A DNA stretch of 64,000 nucleotides from Pseudomonas baetica (GTDB lineage: Bacteria; Pseudomonadota; Gammaproteobacteria; Pseudomonadales; Pseudomonadaceae), in NCBI RefSeq assembly GCF_002813455.1, contig NZ_PHHE01000001.1, positions 4,212,001-4,276,000 on the forward strand, in the 5' to 3' direction. Each line of letters starts with the position of its first letter. Position 1 is the stretch's first letter. A program made the translations under genes and the position numbers. A model generated the notes under the pieces. The model had not been told where the DNA came from, ran no database searches, and saw nothing but the letters and a program-made list of their open reading frames with translations. This document shows, piece after piece, positions 55,518 through 64,000 of the stretch.

Positions 55518-56233
55518 TGCTCTTCGATTGGCACGGCGCCTGGGCGTCGGTGATTCACCATCCACTGTTCGGCATCGGCATTACCCTTGGCGCTTATCAA
55601 TTGGTGCTGGCGGCGTTCGAGAAAACCCGCTGGATCTTTCTGCAACCGGTGCTGGTCTCCATGCTGTTGGTGATCGGAGTACTGGTCGGCTGTGGCCTGA
55701 CGTACGTCGAGTACCGCAAGAGCACCGAGATTCTCAGTATTCTGCTCGGGCCCGCGACCGTGGCACTGGCGGTGCCGCTGTATTTGAACCTGCGGCGTAT
55801 CCGGCAATTGTTCTGGCCGATTTTTACTACGCTGGTGATAGGCGGGGTGGTTGCCACGGGTATGGGCGTGGCGCTGGGCTGGTGGTTCGGTGCCGATCAC
55901 ATGATTCTGATGACCATGGCGCCAAAGTCGGTGACCTCGCCGATTGCGATGCTGGTGGCTGAACAGATCGGTGGTGTGGCAGCGTTGGCGGCGGTGTTTG
56001 TGCTGATCACCGGGGTGATCGGCGCGATCTTCGGCCCGACGCTGTTGAACCGCCTCGGTGTGCACAGCCCTGAAGCGCGCGGCATGGCGCTGGGCATGAC
56101 CGCCCATGCGGTTGGCACGGCGGTGGCGATGCAGGAAAGTGATGAGTGCGGTGCCTTCGCGGCGCTGGCGATGAGTCTGATGGGCGTGGCCACGGCGGTG
56201 TTCCTGCCGTTGGCGGTGTCGATGGTGGTGTAA
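55517..56233 (+). CDS. lrgB: LrgB/CidB family membrane protein
   Basis: 238 residues with several membrane segments. LGPATVALAVPLYLNLRRI and the TMAPKSVTSPIAM segment are LrgB signatures, and GMTAHAVGTAVAM lies near the end. It is the partner of CidA next to it. The ATG at 55517 overlaps its stop. Confidence 0.95.
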   Translation: MLFDWHGAWASVIHHPLFGIGITLGAYQLVLAAFEKTRWIFLQPVLVSMLLVIGVLVGCGLTYVEYRKSTEILSILLGPATVALAVPLYLNLRRIRQLFWPIFTTLVIGGVVATGMGVALGWWFGADHMILMTMAPKSVTSPIAMLVAEQIGGVAALAAVFVLITGVIGAIFGPTLLNRLGVHSPEARGMALGMTAHAVGTAVAMQESDECGAFAALAMSLMGVATAVFLPLAVSMVV

Positions 56234-56237
56234 GGAA

Positions 56238-56834
56238 ATGTCTATGAGTCTGCCGCTTTTTCCGCTGAACACAGTGCTGTTTCCCGGCTGCAACCTCGAC
56301 TTGCAGATCTTTGAGGCGCGCTATCTGGACATGATCGGCCGCTGCATGAAACAGGGCGGCGGCTTTGGCGTAGTGTGCATCCTCGACGGCCATGAGGTCG
56401 GTGTCGCGCCAGAGGGTTTTGCGCTGGTCGGCTGCGAGGCGCGGATCACCGATTTCCAGCAGCAGGACAACGGCTTGCTGGGCATTCGCGTTCAGGGGGG
56501 GCGACGTTTTCATGTGTTGCGCACCGAAGTGCAGCGCGACCAGTTGATCCTCGCTGACGTCGAATGGCTCGACGATGAGCCCGAGCAACCGCTGCAGGAC
56601 GAAGACGCCGATCTGGTGGCGCTGCTCAAGGCGCTGGCCGAGCACCCGATGGTCGAGGCGCTGAACATGGGCACCGATGCGGCCGGACAACAGTCGTTGG
56701 CCAATCAGTTGGCCTATCTGTTGCCCTTTGCCGAGGAAGACAAGATCGATCTGTTGCAACTCGACGACCCTCAGCAGCGACTGGATGCGATCCAGGCACT
56801 GCTTGACGAGTTGCAGGGTGAGTTGTTCGCTTAA
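56238..56834 (+). CDS. LON substrate-binding domain protein
   Basis: 198 residues (a second ATG at 56244 is also possible). It begins LPLFPLNTVLFPGCNLDLQIFEARYLDM, the N-terminal LON domain (PUA-like), with no ATPase or protease part. Its role is unknown; the domain usually binds unfolded or target proteins. It starts 4 bp after lrgB and likely shares its transcript. Confidence 0.92.
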   Translation: MSMSLPLFPLNTVLFPGCNLDLQIFEARYLDMIGRCMKQGGGFGVVCILDGHEVGVAPEGFALVGCEARITDFQQQDNGLLGIRVQGGRRFHVLRTEVQRDQLILADVEWLDDEPEQPLQDEDADLVALLKALAEHPMVEALNMGTDAAGQQSLANQLAYLLPFAEEDKIDLLQLDDPQQRLDAIQALLDELQGELFA

Positions 56835-56943
56835 TCCCGAGGCGTTTGCGCAGGGTTGAGTACGGTCGCTGTCCATCCCCTGAGTCGGCGAGACGCCAAG
56901 GTGAGCTTCCAGATCTGGTCAAGTGCCTTGTGTGTAGTCGTAA

Positions 56944-59900
56944 TCAGCGTGTCGCAGGTGCAACGCCGATCCTCAAATCCTCGACCCTTACTTTGCGCGC
57001 GCGATCAGCGCTGATGTGCCAGCTAGCGGTTTGTGCGTTGTAATGAATGTCTTGCGCTTCCCTGCCTTGCAGATAGATGTTCTTCACCGGTATTTCATCG
57101 TCGGACAACTCTTCCCGGTCTTTATGGTTGTTGATTTCCAGTGTTAGCGCTGCAATTGAGGAGTGAGCCATGGCGTCGACGGTGAACAGGCTGATGATCT
57201 CAAACAGGTTGTTGACCCTGTAGCAGTTGCCTGACACGAGGGCGACGTCAATTGTTTCAATAGGCAGGTCCGGATTGTTGCTGTCCGGCAAGTGAATATG
57301 AAGGCTGCCGACTTTCAGCAAGTTGCCATTGATCGACAGATGACTGCGCAAGACCGGTGTTTTCAGTTGCGCTGTATATAACGTCCAGGTCGATGAGCCG
57401 GACGCTCTTATATCCTCGTCGGCAGTGGACAGCCGAAGGGACATATTGTCGCTCGGATAAATATCGTAGTGTGATGAACGACCTTCCAGATGATAACTCC
57501 TGGCATGCGCTATCGATTGAAAGTCGATGCGTTGTGGCGAGTTTTTCAGCGTGAGTTTTTCAATGCGCGGTTTGATGAACATGTATTTGCCGGCACGCTC
57601 GCGCAGAGAAGCACGACTTTGCGCGACTTTATGGCCGGGATCTTTCGAGTCATCAAGGTAAGGAATTTGCGGAAGGTCTACTCGGTACGAAACACCGTCG
57701 CGCATCACCAGGATGAATTCGTGATTGATCTTCCAGGTATTTGCCAGGTGTCCAGCGGTCACGCTGGTTCTACTGTAAGGGTCTTCAACCATCCCGCCAT
57801 GCAGCGATAGCAAGGTAACGCCGTCACGCATCAGCAGGGTGTAGTAGAAGTTCGGATAACTCAGCAGTTCAAAACCACCCAGTGTCGTCGACGTCACATC
57901 GTAGTGCGCTCTGACTTCGGTAATGTCCTGGCTGTCATGGTCAATATAGACGGTGCTCTTATTGATTTTGTCGTGTTTGGGCACATTCAGCGTTGCATGC
58001 GCGGTGTCGCTGGAAACGTAATAAAACGAATCGATATTGGCCGGCACGGTCTGGTAGTCATTGAGTACCCGGGGCGATTGTCTGGCTGTGCCCGGGCTCA
58101 GAATGATCACGTTGATCGGCTGCTCATCCAGCCCGGTGAGCGCGGCTGGACAGTCGGGCTGCAGGTAATAACCATCGGTGGTGATGAATGTCCATTTATC
58201 GTTGCGCAACACTCGCTGGCCATCGATGGTCTGGTAGACCGCTTCAAGGCTCAACTCCCGGCGCGGAAGGTAGGGCTCCTCGCCGCGCACTGACTCGATC
58301 ACCAGGGCATGGTCACGGATGCGCCAGCTCTGGATGGACTCCAGTGCAACGCCCAGAGAAACCGTGCTGTGCGCCTGACCGTCTTCGATCAGGCTGACGG
58401 CCAGACTGTCGCGGTGGACCAGGTAGGTATCGCTGCCGGCGCCGCCGTCGACGGTGGCATGACTGCCACTAATGGTGATCTGGTCATCACCGCCACCGGC
58501 ATTGATCTGATCACGGCCATTGGCGCCGATCACTTCTGCTTCGGCAGTGCCGCGCACCCGGTTGGATGCACCCTTGAGTGTTTCAATCTTCTCGAAGGAA
58601 TCGATGTGGGAGTGCAGCACTGACGCCACTGCGGGATCGGTGGAGCGCAGGCCGAGTGCGCCGTTCTCCAGATCAATATCGTAGCCGGCGAACAACGGTT
58701 CTTGCATGCCGTGGCCCTTGCTGTGTTTGCCCTGCAGCCATAAGAGATCGGTGCCGGCGCCACCTTGCAAATGGCCGATTTCGCTGGCCACCGGAGCCCG
58801 GACACTGAGCGCCTCGCTGGCGGACTGGAAGGCGAAGGTGTCGTCCAGATCGCCGCCCTCGAGATGTTTCTTGCCCCAGCCATAGACGAAGGCGTTGGAT
58901 TTGGCGGTGACGCCCTGGATCGTGTCGTCACCGCCCCCCAGGTGCCAGAGTATCCCTTTGTTTTTACCTGGATCGTTGCGCCCGAACGTGACCTGGCCAT
59001 TGTTCTCGGGCAGTCCGTTGCGGGCGTCGAAGGTGTCATCGCTATCTTTCAAGGCAGCGACGTTGACCGTGGTATACGGTGACTCTCCGGCGGCCTCATC
59101 CCATGTGTACTTGTAGACTTGGGTCGGTTGCAGAGACGTGGAAACGCGACCGTTGACGATCGCCTCCATGGTGTCCTTCAGCTCATTTTCGAGCCACGCC
59201 ACGCTGCGGCTTTTCAAGGCCACGAGATGGTCGTCATAGGTTTTCTGCAGCTTGAATCGATCCATGACCTCCTGATCCAGATCCTGACCGGTGAACGCGA
59301 ACCAGCCCGAGCGTAAACGTTCGTGCACAGTCAGTTCGATGTAGTCGTCGATGTCATCCACGATGCGTGCAGCGGCGTAGATCTGCGCGCCGACAATCAT
59401 GATCGCGGCGGCGGTAAGGCCGACCGGCCCGGCAAACTGAAATCCCATCAGCGTTGCTGCGCCGAGTGCCAGCGACAGCCCGGCGCTGAACACACTGAGC
59501 CCGCCGGTGACGTAAAGATCCTGGGCTTTTTTGCCTTCGGCACTGGCAGCGTCGCTGAATGATTTGACGGCCGTGTACACGTCAAAGGGCAGGGTGAGCG
59601 CGCTGGCGATCAGTCCCGAGCCGCGAACCAGTCGGCTGCCTGCCGTGGTTTTGCCGAACTGCTCGAACGTCAGGGCGCCATTGCGGATCATGCTTTCGCC
59701 GGTTTTTGTCAGGGCATATTCCAGTCCGAGTGAAGCGATCTCGGCCGCCGCGCCGCCGCCATTGATCGCCGCTTCATTCCAGTCACTGTTTTTCAATGCT
59801 TCTATCGTTCCTCGATAGGCACTGTACAAACCGTACATCTGCATGCCTGCGCCCATCGTGGTCATCGCACGGCTTTTGGTTTTATCGATCCAGCCGGGCA

Positions 59901-60429
59901 TTTGATCAAGTTGTGAGGCGTCTTGTATTTCCACACGCTGCACGGCGTTCAGTACATTGCACACTTTGTTCATTGCCTGGGCGTGCTCGCCCGCCGACAT
60001 TTTTTTCATCAGCGGGACAGCATTGTTCGAACGCAACGTTGCGATCTCGAACATCAGTGTTGAAACCAGGTGGCCATCCTGTTCAGTGGCCGAGAGCATG
60101 CGCGCAGTGACCTTGGCGGGATCGAGTTGCAGGCCATCGATAATGGCTTGATCGGCTTGCGCGAAATACAGGTTGGCGGGCGTGATGGTCTGCCCGTCGA
60201 TAGTTGCCCCCAGCCGCATGAGTTCCTGGCGGGTGACGGCCACTGCCCCCAACCTCAATGGCCCGAACAGGTGGTCTACAGCCTTGAAGTCCGGAACGTT
60301 GGCTGAAACTTGTGAAGTATCAACACTTGTACGGTCTGGTAGTGCGCTGGAAGAGGGGGCGATATCGGTAATGGTGTAATGGGGAAGTTGCTTGTTGTGG
60401 TGCTTGGTTGTTTTTATTGAATCGCTCAA
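56944..60429 (-). CDS. 1161-aa toxin-like protein: TcdA/TcdB-type pore region plus RTX-type repeats
   Basis: 1161 residues with no signal peptide. Residues about 190-365 form a hydrophobic helical region (AAINGGGAAAEIASLGLEYALT, GLIASALTLPFDVYTAVKS, GAATLMGFQFAGPVGLTAAAIM) resembling the pore-forming segment of large clostridial toxins and Mcf-type insect toxins, followed by DDYIELTVHERLRSGW. Residues about 497-670 contain calcium-binding glycine/aspartate repeats (GGGDDTIQG, NAGGGDDQITI, DGGAGSDTY). The C-terminal 490 residues match nothing I know. No acyltransferase or type I export gene is adjacent. Its promoter region is more AT-rich than the neighbours, as in acquired genes. I infer a secreted toxin; this is unproven. 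Confidence 0.75.
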   Translation of the reverse strand: MSDSIKTTKHHNKQLPHYTITDIAPSSSALPDRTSVDTSQVSANVPDFKAVDHLFGPLRLGAVAVTRQELMRLGATIDGQTITPANLYFAQADQAIIDGLQLDPAKVTARMLSATEQDGHLVSTLMFEIATLRSNNAVPLMKKMSAGEHAQAMNKVCNVLNAVQRVEIQDASQLDQMPGWIDKTKSRAMTTMGAGMQMYGLYSAYRGTIEALKNSDWNEAAINGGGAAAEIASLGLEYALTKTGESMIRNGALTFEQFGKTTAGSRLVRGSGLIASALTLPFDVYTAVKSFSDAASAEGKKAQDLYVTGGLSVFSAGLSLALGAATLMGFQFAGPVGLTAAAIMIVGAQIYAAARIVDDIDDYIELTVHERLRSGWFAFTGQDLDQEVMDRFKLQKTYDDHLVALKSRSVAWLENELKDTMEAIVNGRVSTSLQPTQVYKYTWDEAAGESPYTTVNVAALKDSDDTFDARNGLPENNGQVTFGRNDPGKNKGILWHLGGGDDTIQGVTAKSNAFVYGWGKKHLEGGDLDDTFAFQSASEALSVRAPVASEIGHLQGGAGTDLLWLQGKHSKGHGMQEPLFAGYDIDLENGALGLRSTDPAVASVLHSHIDSFEKIETLKGASNRVRGTAEAEVIGANGRDQINAGGGDDQITISGSHATVDGGAGSDTYLVHRDSLAVSLIEDGQAHSTVSLGVALESIQSWRIRDHALVIESVRGEEPYLPRRELSLEAVYQTIDGQRVLRNDKWTFITTDGYYLQPDCPAALTGLDEQPINVIILSPGTARQSPRVLNDYQTVPANIDSFYYVSSDTAHATLNVPKHDKINKSTVYIDHDSQDITEVRAHYDVTSTTLGGFELLSYPNFYYTLLMRDGVTLLSLHGGMVEDPYSRTSVTAGHLANTWKINHEFILVMRDGVSYRVDLPQIPYLDDSKDPGHKVAQSRASLRERAGKYMFIKPRIEKLTLKNSPQRIDFQSIAHARSYHLEGRSSHYDIYPSDNMSLRLSTADEDIRASGSSTWTLYTAQLKTPVLRSHLSINGNLLKVGSLHIHLPDSNNPDLPIETIDVALVSGNCYRVNNLFEIISLFTVDAMAHSSIAALTLEINNHKDREELSDDEIPVKNIYLQGREAQDIHYNAQTASWHISADRARKVRVEDLRIGVAPATR

Positions 60430-60703
60430 AAGTGGGTTTCCTGATTGCAGTCATTGTGTTTTGAACACGGTGAGATGCGTTCAATGTGGCACGGCGCGAC
60501 TGCGCAATCAGTGGCTATTGTTTTGCTGTTTGTTTTGTCGTGTCTTGTATGGAAGTTGCTGTTGAATGTTTATTGTGTTCGCAAATTTTTTCAGGTGTAA
60601 AACCTGGACTTATTTGAAATGGACTTCATGGTTGTTGCGAGAACAAGGCTTTATGGTTGTCGTGCCCATTGCGGTTCAGGCAAGGGCACGACGACAGTCC
60701 TCG
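60430..60703. other. AT-rich upstream region of the toxin-like gene
   Basis: 274 bp with T/G-rich stretches (TTTTGCTGTTTGTTTTGTCG, TTGAATGTTTATTGTGTTCG) and no convincing ORF. It holds the promoter of the minus-strand gene at 60429 and the 3' flank of the PAP2 fusion gene. I see no clear boxes. Confidence 0.5.
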
Positions 60704-62020
60704 TCAGTAGGCGTAACGCAGCATGGCGTTCGGCAAATGGCGTAAGGCAAAGAATCCGAACAGCGCGACCAACGCTGGCAGCACCAGCCACCAGACCTTT
60801 TGCGGCATCGCACCCAGCGGCGCCTGGCGCTGGCTGAGCCACAGACTGGCCGCGCAGACGCACGTCGCCAACATCGCACCGGCCAGCACATCGGTCGGCC
60901 AGTGAGCGCCCAGATAGACCCGCGACAAGGCGATCGCCAGCGCCGGAATGCAGGCGAGCAACAGCCAGGTCAGGCGCATGCGCGGCGGCTGTCCGCGACC
61001 GGCGAGAACGGCGAGGGTCAGAAACAGGGCGAACGAGCCGGAAGCGTGGCCACTGGGCATGCTGTAGCTGGTCAGCGGGTCGGCCAGTACTTCCGGACGG
61101 ACCCGGGCGAAGAACAGTTTGGTTCCGGTGTTGGCCAGCGCCGTGACCAGCAGCGTGCCGCCGGTGAAGATTGCCTGGCGCCATTGCCGACAGAGCAGCA
61201 ACAAACCGGTAAGCAGGGCGCTGAACAGCAGCATGTTGCGAAATTCGCCGATCAGGGTAAACGTGACGGCGATTTCATCCAGCATCGGTTGCCGATGTTC
61301 CTGCACCAGCGTCATCACGCCCTGATCGAGGGCGGTCAGGTAGGGATAACCGATGAACAGGCCAATCAGAATCAACAGGCTCATGCTGCTGATCCAGATC
61401 GTCGCACGGCGGTGGCGGCGCAAACTGCTGTTGACGCTAAGGCCGACCATGGCGGCGATACTGCCGGCGACGATACCGGCTTCAAGCCAGAAACCTTCTG
61501 GCAAAGGCAGCCGGAAGGCCGCGCCGGTGGCCCAGCCCGGCAACAGATAGGCCAGGCTCCAGCCTGCAGCGGCCAACAGGCTGACGGCGGCGAAGCGCGG
61601 GAAAGGCATGTCGCACATGCCGGCAACCATCGGCAGCATAGGGCGCAGCGGGCCGATAAAGCGTCCGACCAACAGGCTGGCGATCCCATAGCGCTGGAAG
61701 TAGGTTTCGGCGCCGGCCATCCATTCCGGGTGATGGCGCAGGCCCGGCAGGCGCCGGATGTTCTGGTGGAAATGCCGCCCGAGGAAATACGAGATCACGT
61801 CGCCGAGAATCCCGCCGAGAAAGCCCAGCAACAGGGTTTCACTCAACGACAATGCACCGCTGCCGGCCAGCACCGCGATGGCGAACAAGAGCACCGTGCC
61901 GGGCACGATCAACCCGGCAATCGCCAGGCATTCAACGCAAGCCACGATGAATACCGCGATTGCCAGCCACTGTGGATTGGTCGCCAGCCACCCGGTCACG
62001 CTATCGAGCCATGGGCCCAT
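60704..62020 (-). CDS. DedA-PAP2 fusion membrane protein
   Basis: 438 residues. The N-terminal half (about 1-200) is a DedA/VTT domain (GLIVPGTVLLFAIAVLAG, GRFIGPLRPMLPMVAGMC). The C-terminal half is a type 2 phosphatidic-acid phosphatase with all three motifs: KLFFARVRPEV, PSGH and SRVYLGAHWPTD. This pairs a lipid flippase with a phosphatase, probably for undecaprenyl pyrophosphate recycling in the inner membrane. Single gene. Confidence 0.94.
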   Translation of the reverse strand: MGPWLDSVTGWLATNPQWLAIAVFIVACVECLAIAGLIVPGTVLLFAIAVLAGSGALSLSETLLLGFLGGILGDVISYFLGRHFHQNIRRLPGLRHHPEWMAGAETYFQRYGIASLLVGRFIGPLRPMLPMVAGMCDMPFPRFAAVSLLAAAGWSLAYLLPGWATGAAFRLPLPEGFWLEAGIVAGSIAAMVGLSVNSSLRRHRRATIWISSMSLLILIGLFIGYPYLTALDQGVMTLVQEHRQPMLDEIAVTFTLIGEFRNMLLFSALLTGLLLLCRQWRQAIFTGGTLLVTALANTGTKLFFARVRPEVLADPLTSYSMPSGHASGSFALFLTLAVLAGRGQPPRMRLTWLLLACIPALAIALSRVYLGAHWPTDVLAGAMLATCVCAASLWLSQRQAPLGAMPQKVWWLVLPALVALFGFFALRHLPNAMLRYAY

Positions 62021-62052
62021 ACAGACAACTCCATCAAATCTTCAATTGGCCC

Positions 62053-62141
62053 GTGTGGGAGCGAGCCTGCTCGCGAAGAGGGTGTGTCAGGCGAAACAAC
62101 GATGGCTGACCCAGCGCTATCGCGAGCAAGCTCGCTCCCCC
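62053..62141. repeat. REP pair (family A) before the PAP2 fusion gene
   Basis: Inverted family-A copies around a 46-base centre, between the mpg stop and the start of the PAP2 fusion gene on the same strand. Confidence 0.9.
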
Positions 62142-62153
62142 AGGGAATTTCTT

Positions 62154-62873
62154 CTACTTCAAATCTGCTTCTAGCCTGGGCAATACAAAATAATCCTGGC
62201 CTTCGACCTGACCCCGGCGCAGCGGGTTCCGCGTACACCATTGGGCATAAGTCGCGTCAACGAAGCGGTACATCAGGTGTTCATCGCGGCCGTGGGGAAT
62301 GCCCAGGCGCGTGGTTTGAATAATGTGCGCAGGCGCAGGCCCGGTGTCTTCCACCAGCAACACTTCATGGTCGAAACGCTTGGCGTCCCACACCGGCACC
62401 TTCAAGCCCAGTGCCTTGCACAATAACGTCTGGCCGGCGCAGAGCTTTTGCGACGGGCGCGGGCGACCCTGTGCATCAGGATTGTTCAGCAACATCTGCG
62501 CCAGACTCGCCGGTCCGCTGATCTCGTCGACCCACGGATAGGCGGATTTGATCAGTACCGCATTGCCCGGGCCCTGCGCACTGAAGTTCAGCGAATCACC
62601 GCCACGGGCGTAATACATATAGATGTGGCCGCCATCCAGAAACAAAGCCTTACGCTTTTCTGTGTAGCCAAGCGAGGCGTGGCTGCCTTTTTCCGCGCAG
62701 TAATACGCTTCGGTTTCGATGATCCGCGCGCTGAGCCACAGATCGCCGACCCGATGGCGGATGACTTTGCCGAGCAGATCCTGTGCGAGGACTTGGGCGT
62801 CGCGGTCGAAAAAAGCGTCCGCAAGTCCCCGTGGCAGGCGCTCGGCGCTGTTGCGAACGGTCAGGTTGGGCAT
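62154..62873 (-). CDS. mpg: DNA-3-methyladenine glycosylase (Mpg/AAG type)
   Basis: 239 residues from the ATG at 62873. RIIETEAYYCAEKGSHASLGYTEK and MYYARGGDSLNFSA are the AAG base-excision motifs, with the catalytic Glu in ETEAY and the minor-groove Tyr nearby. It removes alkylated purines from DNA. A TTG start at 62882 is less likely. It is divergent from proA. Confidence 0.95.
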   Translation of the reverse strand: MPNLTVRNSAERLPRGLADAFFDRDAQVLAQDLLGKVIRHRVGDLWLSARIIETEAYYCAEKGSHASLGYTEKRKALFLDGGHIYMYYARGGDSLNFSAQGPGNAVLIKSAYPWVDEISGPASLAQMLLNNPDAQGRPRPSQKLCAGQTLLCKALGLKVPVWDAKRFDHEVLLVEDTGPAPAHIIQTTRLGIPHGRDEHLMYRFVDATYAQWCTRNPLRRGQVEGQDYFVLPRLEADLK

Positions 62874-63050
62874 GGCGGGCAAGGCTTATCCAGGCAGAAG
62901 AGGTCGGAATGATAACAATCCGAGGCTTAATTACGGCTGAAGATTGGCAATTTGTAGTCCATTTCGACCATCCGCCCGTCACCGCTGTTAGTCCCGGGAC
63001 GCGACAGCTATAATCTGCCGCTTTCCTCTTTGCCAAGACCCCAGCAGACC

Positions 63051-64000
63051 ATGACTGAGTCCGTTCTTGACTACATGACCCGATTGGGTCGCGCCGCCCG
63101 CGAAGCCTCCCGGGTCATCGGCCGTGCCAGCACCGCGCAGAAAAACCGCGCCTTGCAGGCTGCTGCCAATGCTCTGGACGCCGCTCGCGCGGAGCTGGCC
63201 GCAGCCAATGAACAGGATCTGGCCGCCGGTCGCGCCAACGGTCTGGAGCCTGCGCTGCTGGAACGTCTGGAACTGACCCCGGCACGCATCGACGGCATGA
63301 TCGTCGGCCTGCGTCAGGTCGCAGCGCTGCCGGACCCGGTCGGCGCCATCCGTGACATGAGCTTCCGCCCGTCGGGCATTCAGGTCGGCAAGATGCGCGT
63401 GCCGCTCGGTGTGATCGGGATCATCTACGAATCCCGTCCCAACGTGACTATCGATGCCGCCAGTCTGTGCCTGAAGTCCGGCAACGCAACCATCTTGCGC
63501 GGTGGTTCCGAGGCGATTCACTCCAACCGTGCCATTGCTGCCTGCATTCAGCGCGGTCTGGCCGAGGCCGAACTGCCAGCTGCGGTGGTGCAAGTGGTGG
63601 AAACCACCGACCGCGCCGCCGTTGGCGCGATGATCACCATGCCCGAATACGTCGACGTGATTGTGCCGCGCGGTGGCCGGGGCCTGATCGAACGTATCAG
63701 TCGCGATGCCCGGGTGCCGGTGATCAAGCATCTGGATGGCATCTGCCACGTCTATGTCAGCGAGCACGCCGACCTGGCGAAAGCCCAGCGCATCGCCTTC
63801 AACGCCAAGACCTATCGTTATGGCATCTGTGGCGCGATGGAGACCTTGCTGGTCGATCAAACCGTAGCGAAGGATTTCCTGCCGTCGATGGCTGCTCAGT
63901 TCCGCGAAAAAGGCGTCGAACTGCGTGGTTGCGAGCGCACCCTGGCGATCATCGAGGCCGTGGCGGCCAGCGAAGACGACTGGAACACCGAGTATCTGGC
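63051..64000 (+). CDS. proA: Gamma-glutamyl phosphate reductase, 5' part
   Basis: The first 316 codons are visible; the gene runs off the right edge. ATG at 63051 ([20 protein letters not shown]), preceded by a TATAAT at 63009-63014 that may be its -10 box. [20 protein letters not shown] and the catalytic Cys in [13 protein letters not shown] are ProA features. It reduces gamma-glutamyl phosphate in proline synthesis. Confidence 0.97.
   Translation, partial: MTESVLDYMTRLGRAAREASRVIGRASTAQKNRALQAAANALDAARAELAAANEQDLAAGRANGLEPALLERLELTPARIDGMIVGLRQVAALPDPVGAIRDMSFRPSGIQVGKMRVPLGVIGIIYESRPNVTIDAASLCLKSGNATILRGGSEAIHSNRAIAACIQRGLAEAELPAAVVQVVETTDRAAVGAMITMPEYVDVIVPRGGRGLIERISRDARVPVIKHLDGICHVYVSEHADLAKAQRIAFNAKTYRYGICGAMETLLVDQTVAKDFLPSMAAQFREKGVELRGCERTLAIIEAVAASEDDWNTEYL

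Noticed and set aside
1473..62141. The repeated GTGGGAGCGAGCC and GATCGCAGCC elements as possible CRISPR repeats
   Set aside because: They are inverted pairs between genes with no regular unique spacers and no cas genes. REP elements explain them.
1..64000. tRNA, rRNA or known small RNA genes
   Set aside because: None was recognised by eye in the intergenic spaces. A covariance-model search would be needed to exclude short ones.

Overview
This window reads as chromosomal DNA of a fluorescent Pseudomonas (P. fluorescens-like). GC is high, coding density is high, short palindromic REP elements of two families sit between genes, and gene order from the zinc operon to proA follows, from my memory, much of the P. 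aeruginosa PAO1 PA4066-to-PA4007 stretch. That synteny is recalled, not computed. The left edge cuts an NAD-dependent epimerase gene and the right edge cuts proA.

Layout. (1) 1-7.6 kb: epimerase end, an OmpW porin with a possible FNR/Anr-like box, a four-gene zinc-uptake operon (zrgA, ABC ATPase, FtsX-like permease, DUF3299) behind a Zur-like box, then cnoX/ybbN, a methyltransferase and a YbaY lipoprotein. (2) 7.7-21.8 kb: nrdR-ribD-ribE-ribBA-ribH-nusB-thiL-pgpA, many genes overlapping by ATGA/GTGA; a periplasmic binding protein; ribA; a small membrane protein; btuF; a btuB gene broken by one in-frame TGA; then dxs, ispA and xseB. The C-terminal cyclohydrolase half of RibBA lacks its zinc cysteines, and intact RibA is encoded nearby. 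(3) 21.8-33.5 kb: a Fic/DUF4172 protein with two tandem 29-bp palindromes just upstream, then a six-gene alpha-2-macroglobulin operon (magA-F, the E. coli yfa genes). (4) 33.5-36 kb: an accessory patch in which an IS256-family element with an 8-bp target duplication has split a small lipoprotein gene next to an unrecognised exported protein. (5) 36-41.7 kb: diguanylate cyclase, a 640-bp gene-poor stretch, an orphan S24-type repressor, ppa, mtfA, a DedA protein and a GNAT. (6) 41.8-49.5 kb: ethanolamine catabolism (exaC, eat, eutB, eutC) with a sigma-54 promoter and the divergent activator EatR. (7) 49.6-64 kb: mpl, ubiX, small lipoprotein, NAD(P)-binding protein, MORN/C13-peptidase lipoprotein, MaoC protein, cidA/lrgB pair, LON-domain protein, a 1161-aa pore-domain/RTX toxin-like protein, a DedA-PAP2 fusion, mpg and proA.

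How parts connect: the rib genes make FMN, and UbiX prenylates FMN. EutBC needs adenosylcobalamin, which relates it to BtuF and the broken BtuB. Several Mag proteins carry motifs of peptidoglycan-active enzymes (NlpC/P60-like, SxxK, SpoIID-like and an HExxH), which suggests an envelope-guarding complex. The least ordinary items are the toxin-like protein, the MagE motif combination, the Fic palindromes, the btuB nonsense codon and the cleanly reconstructable IS insertion.
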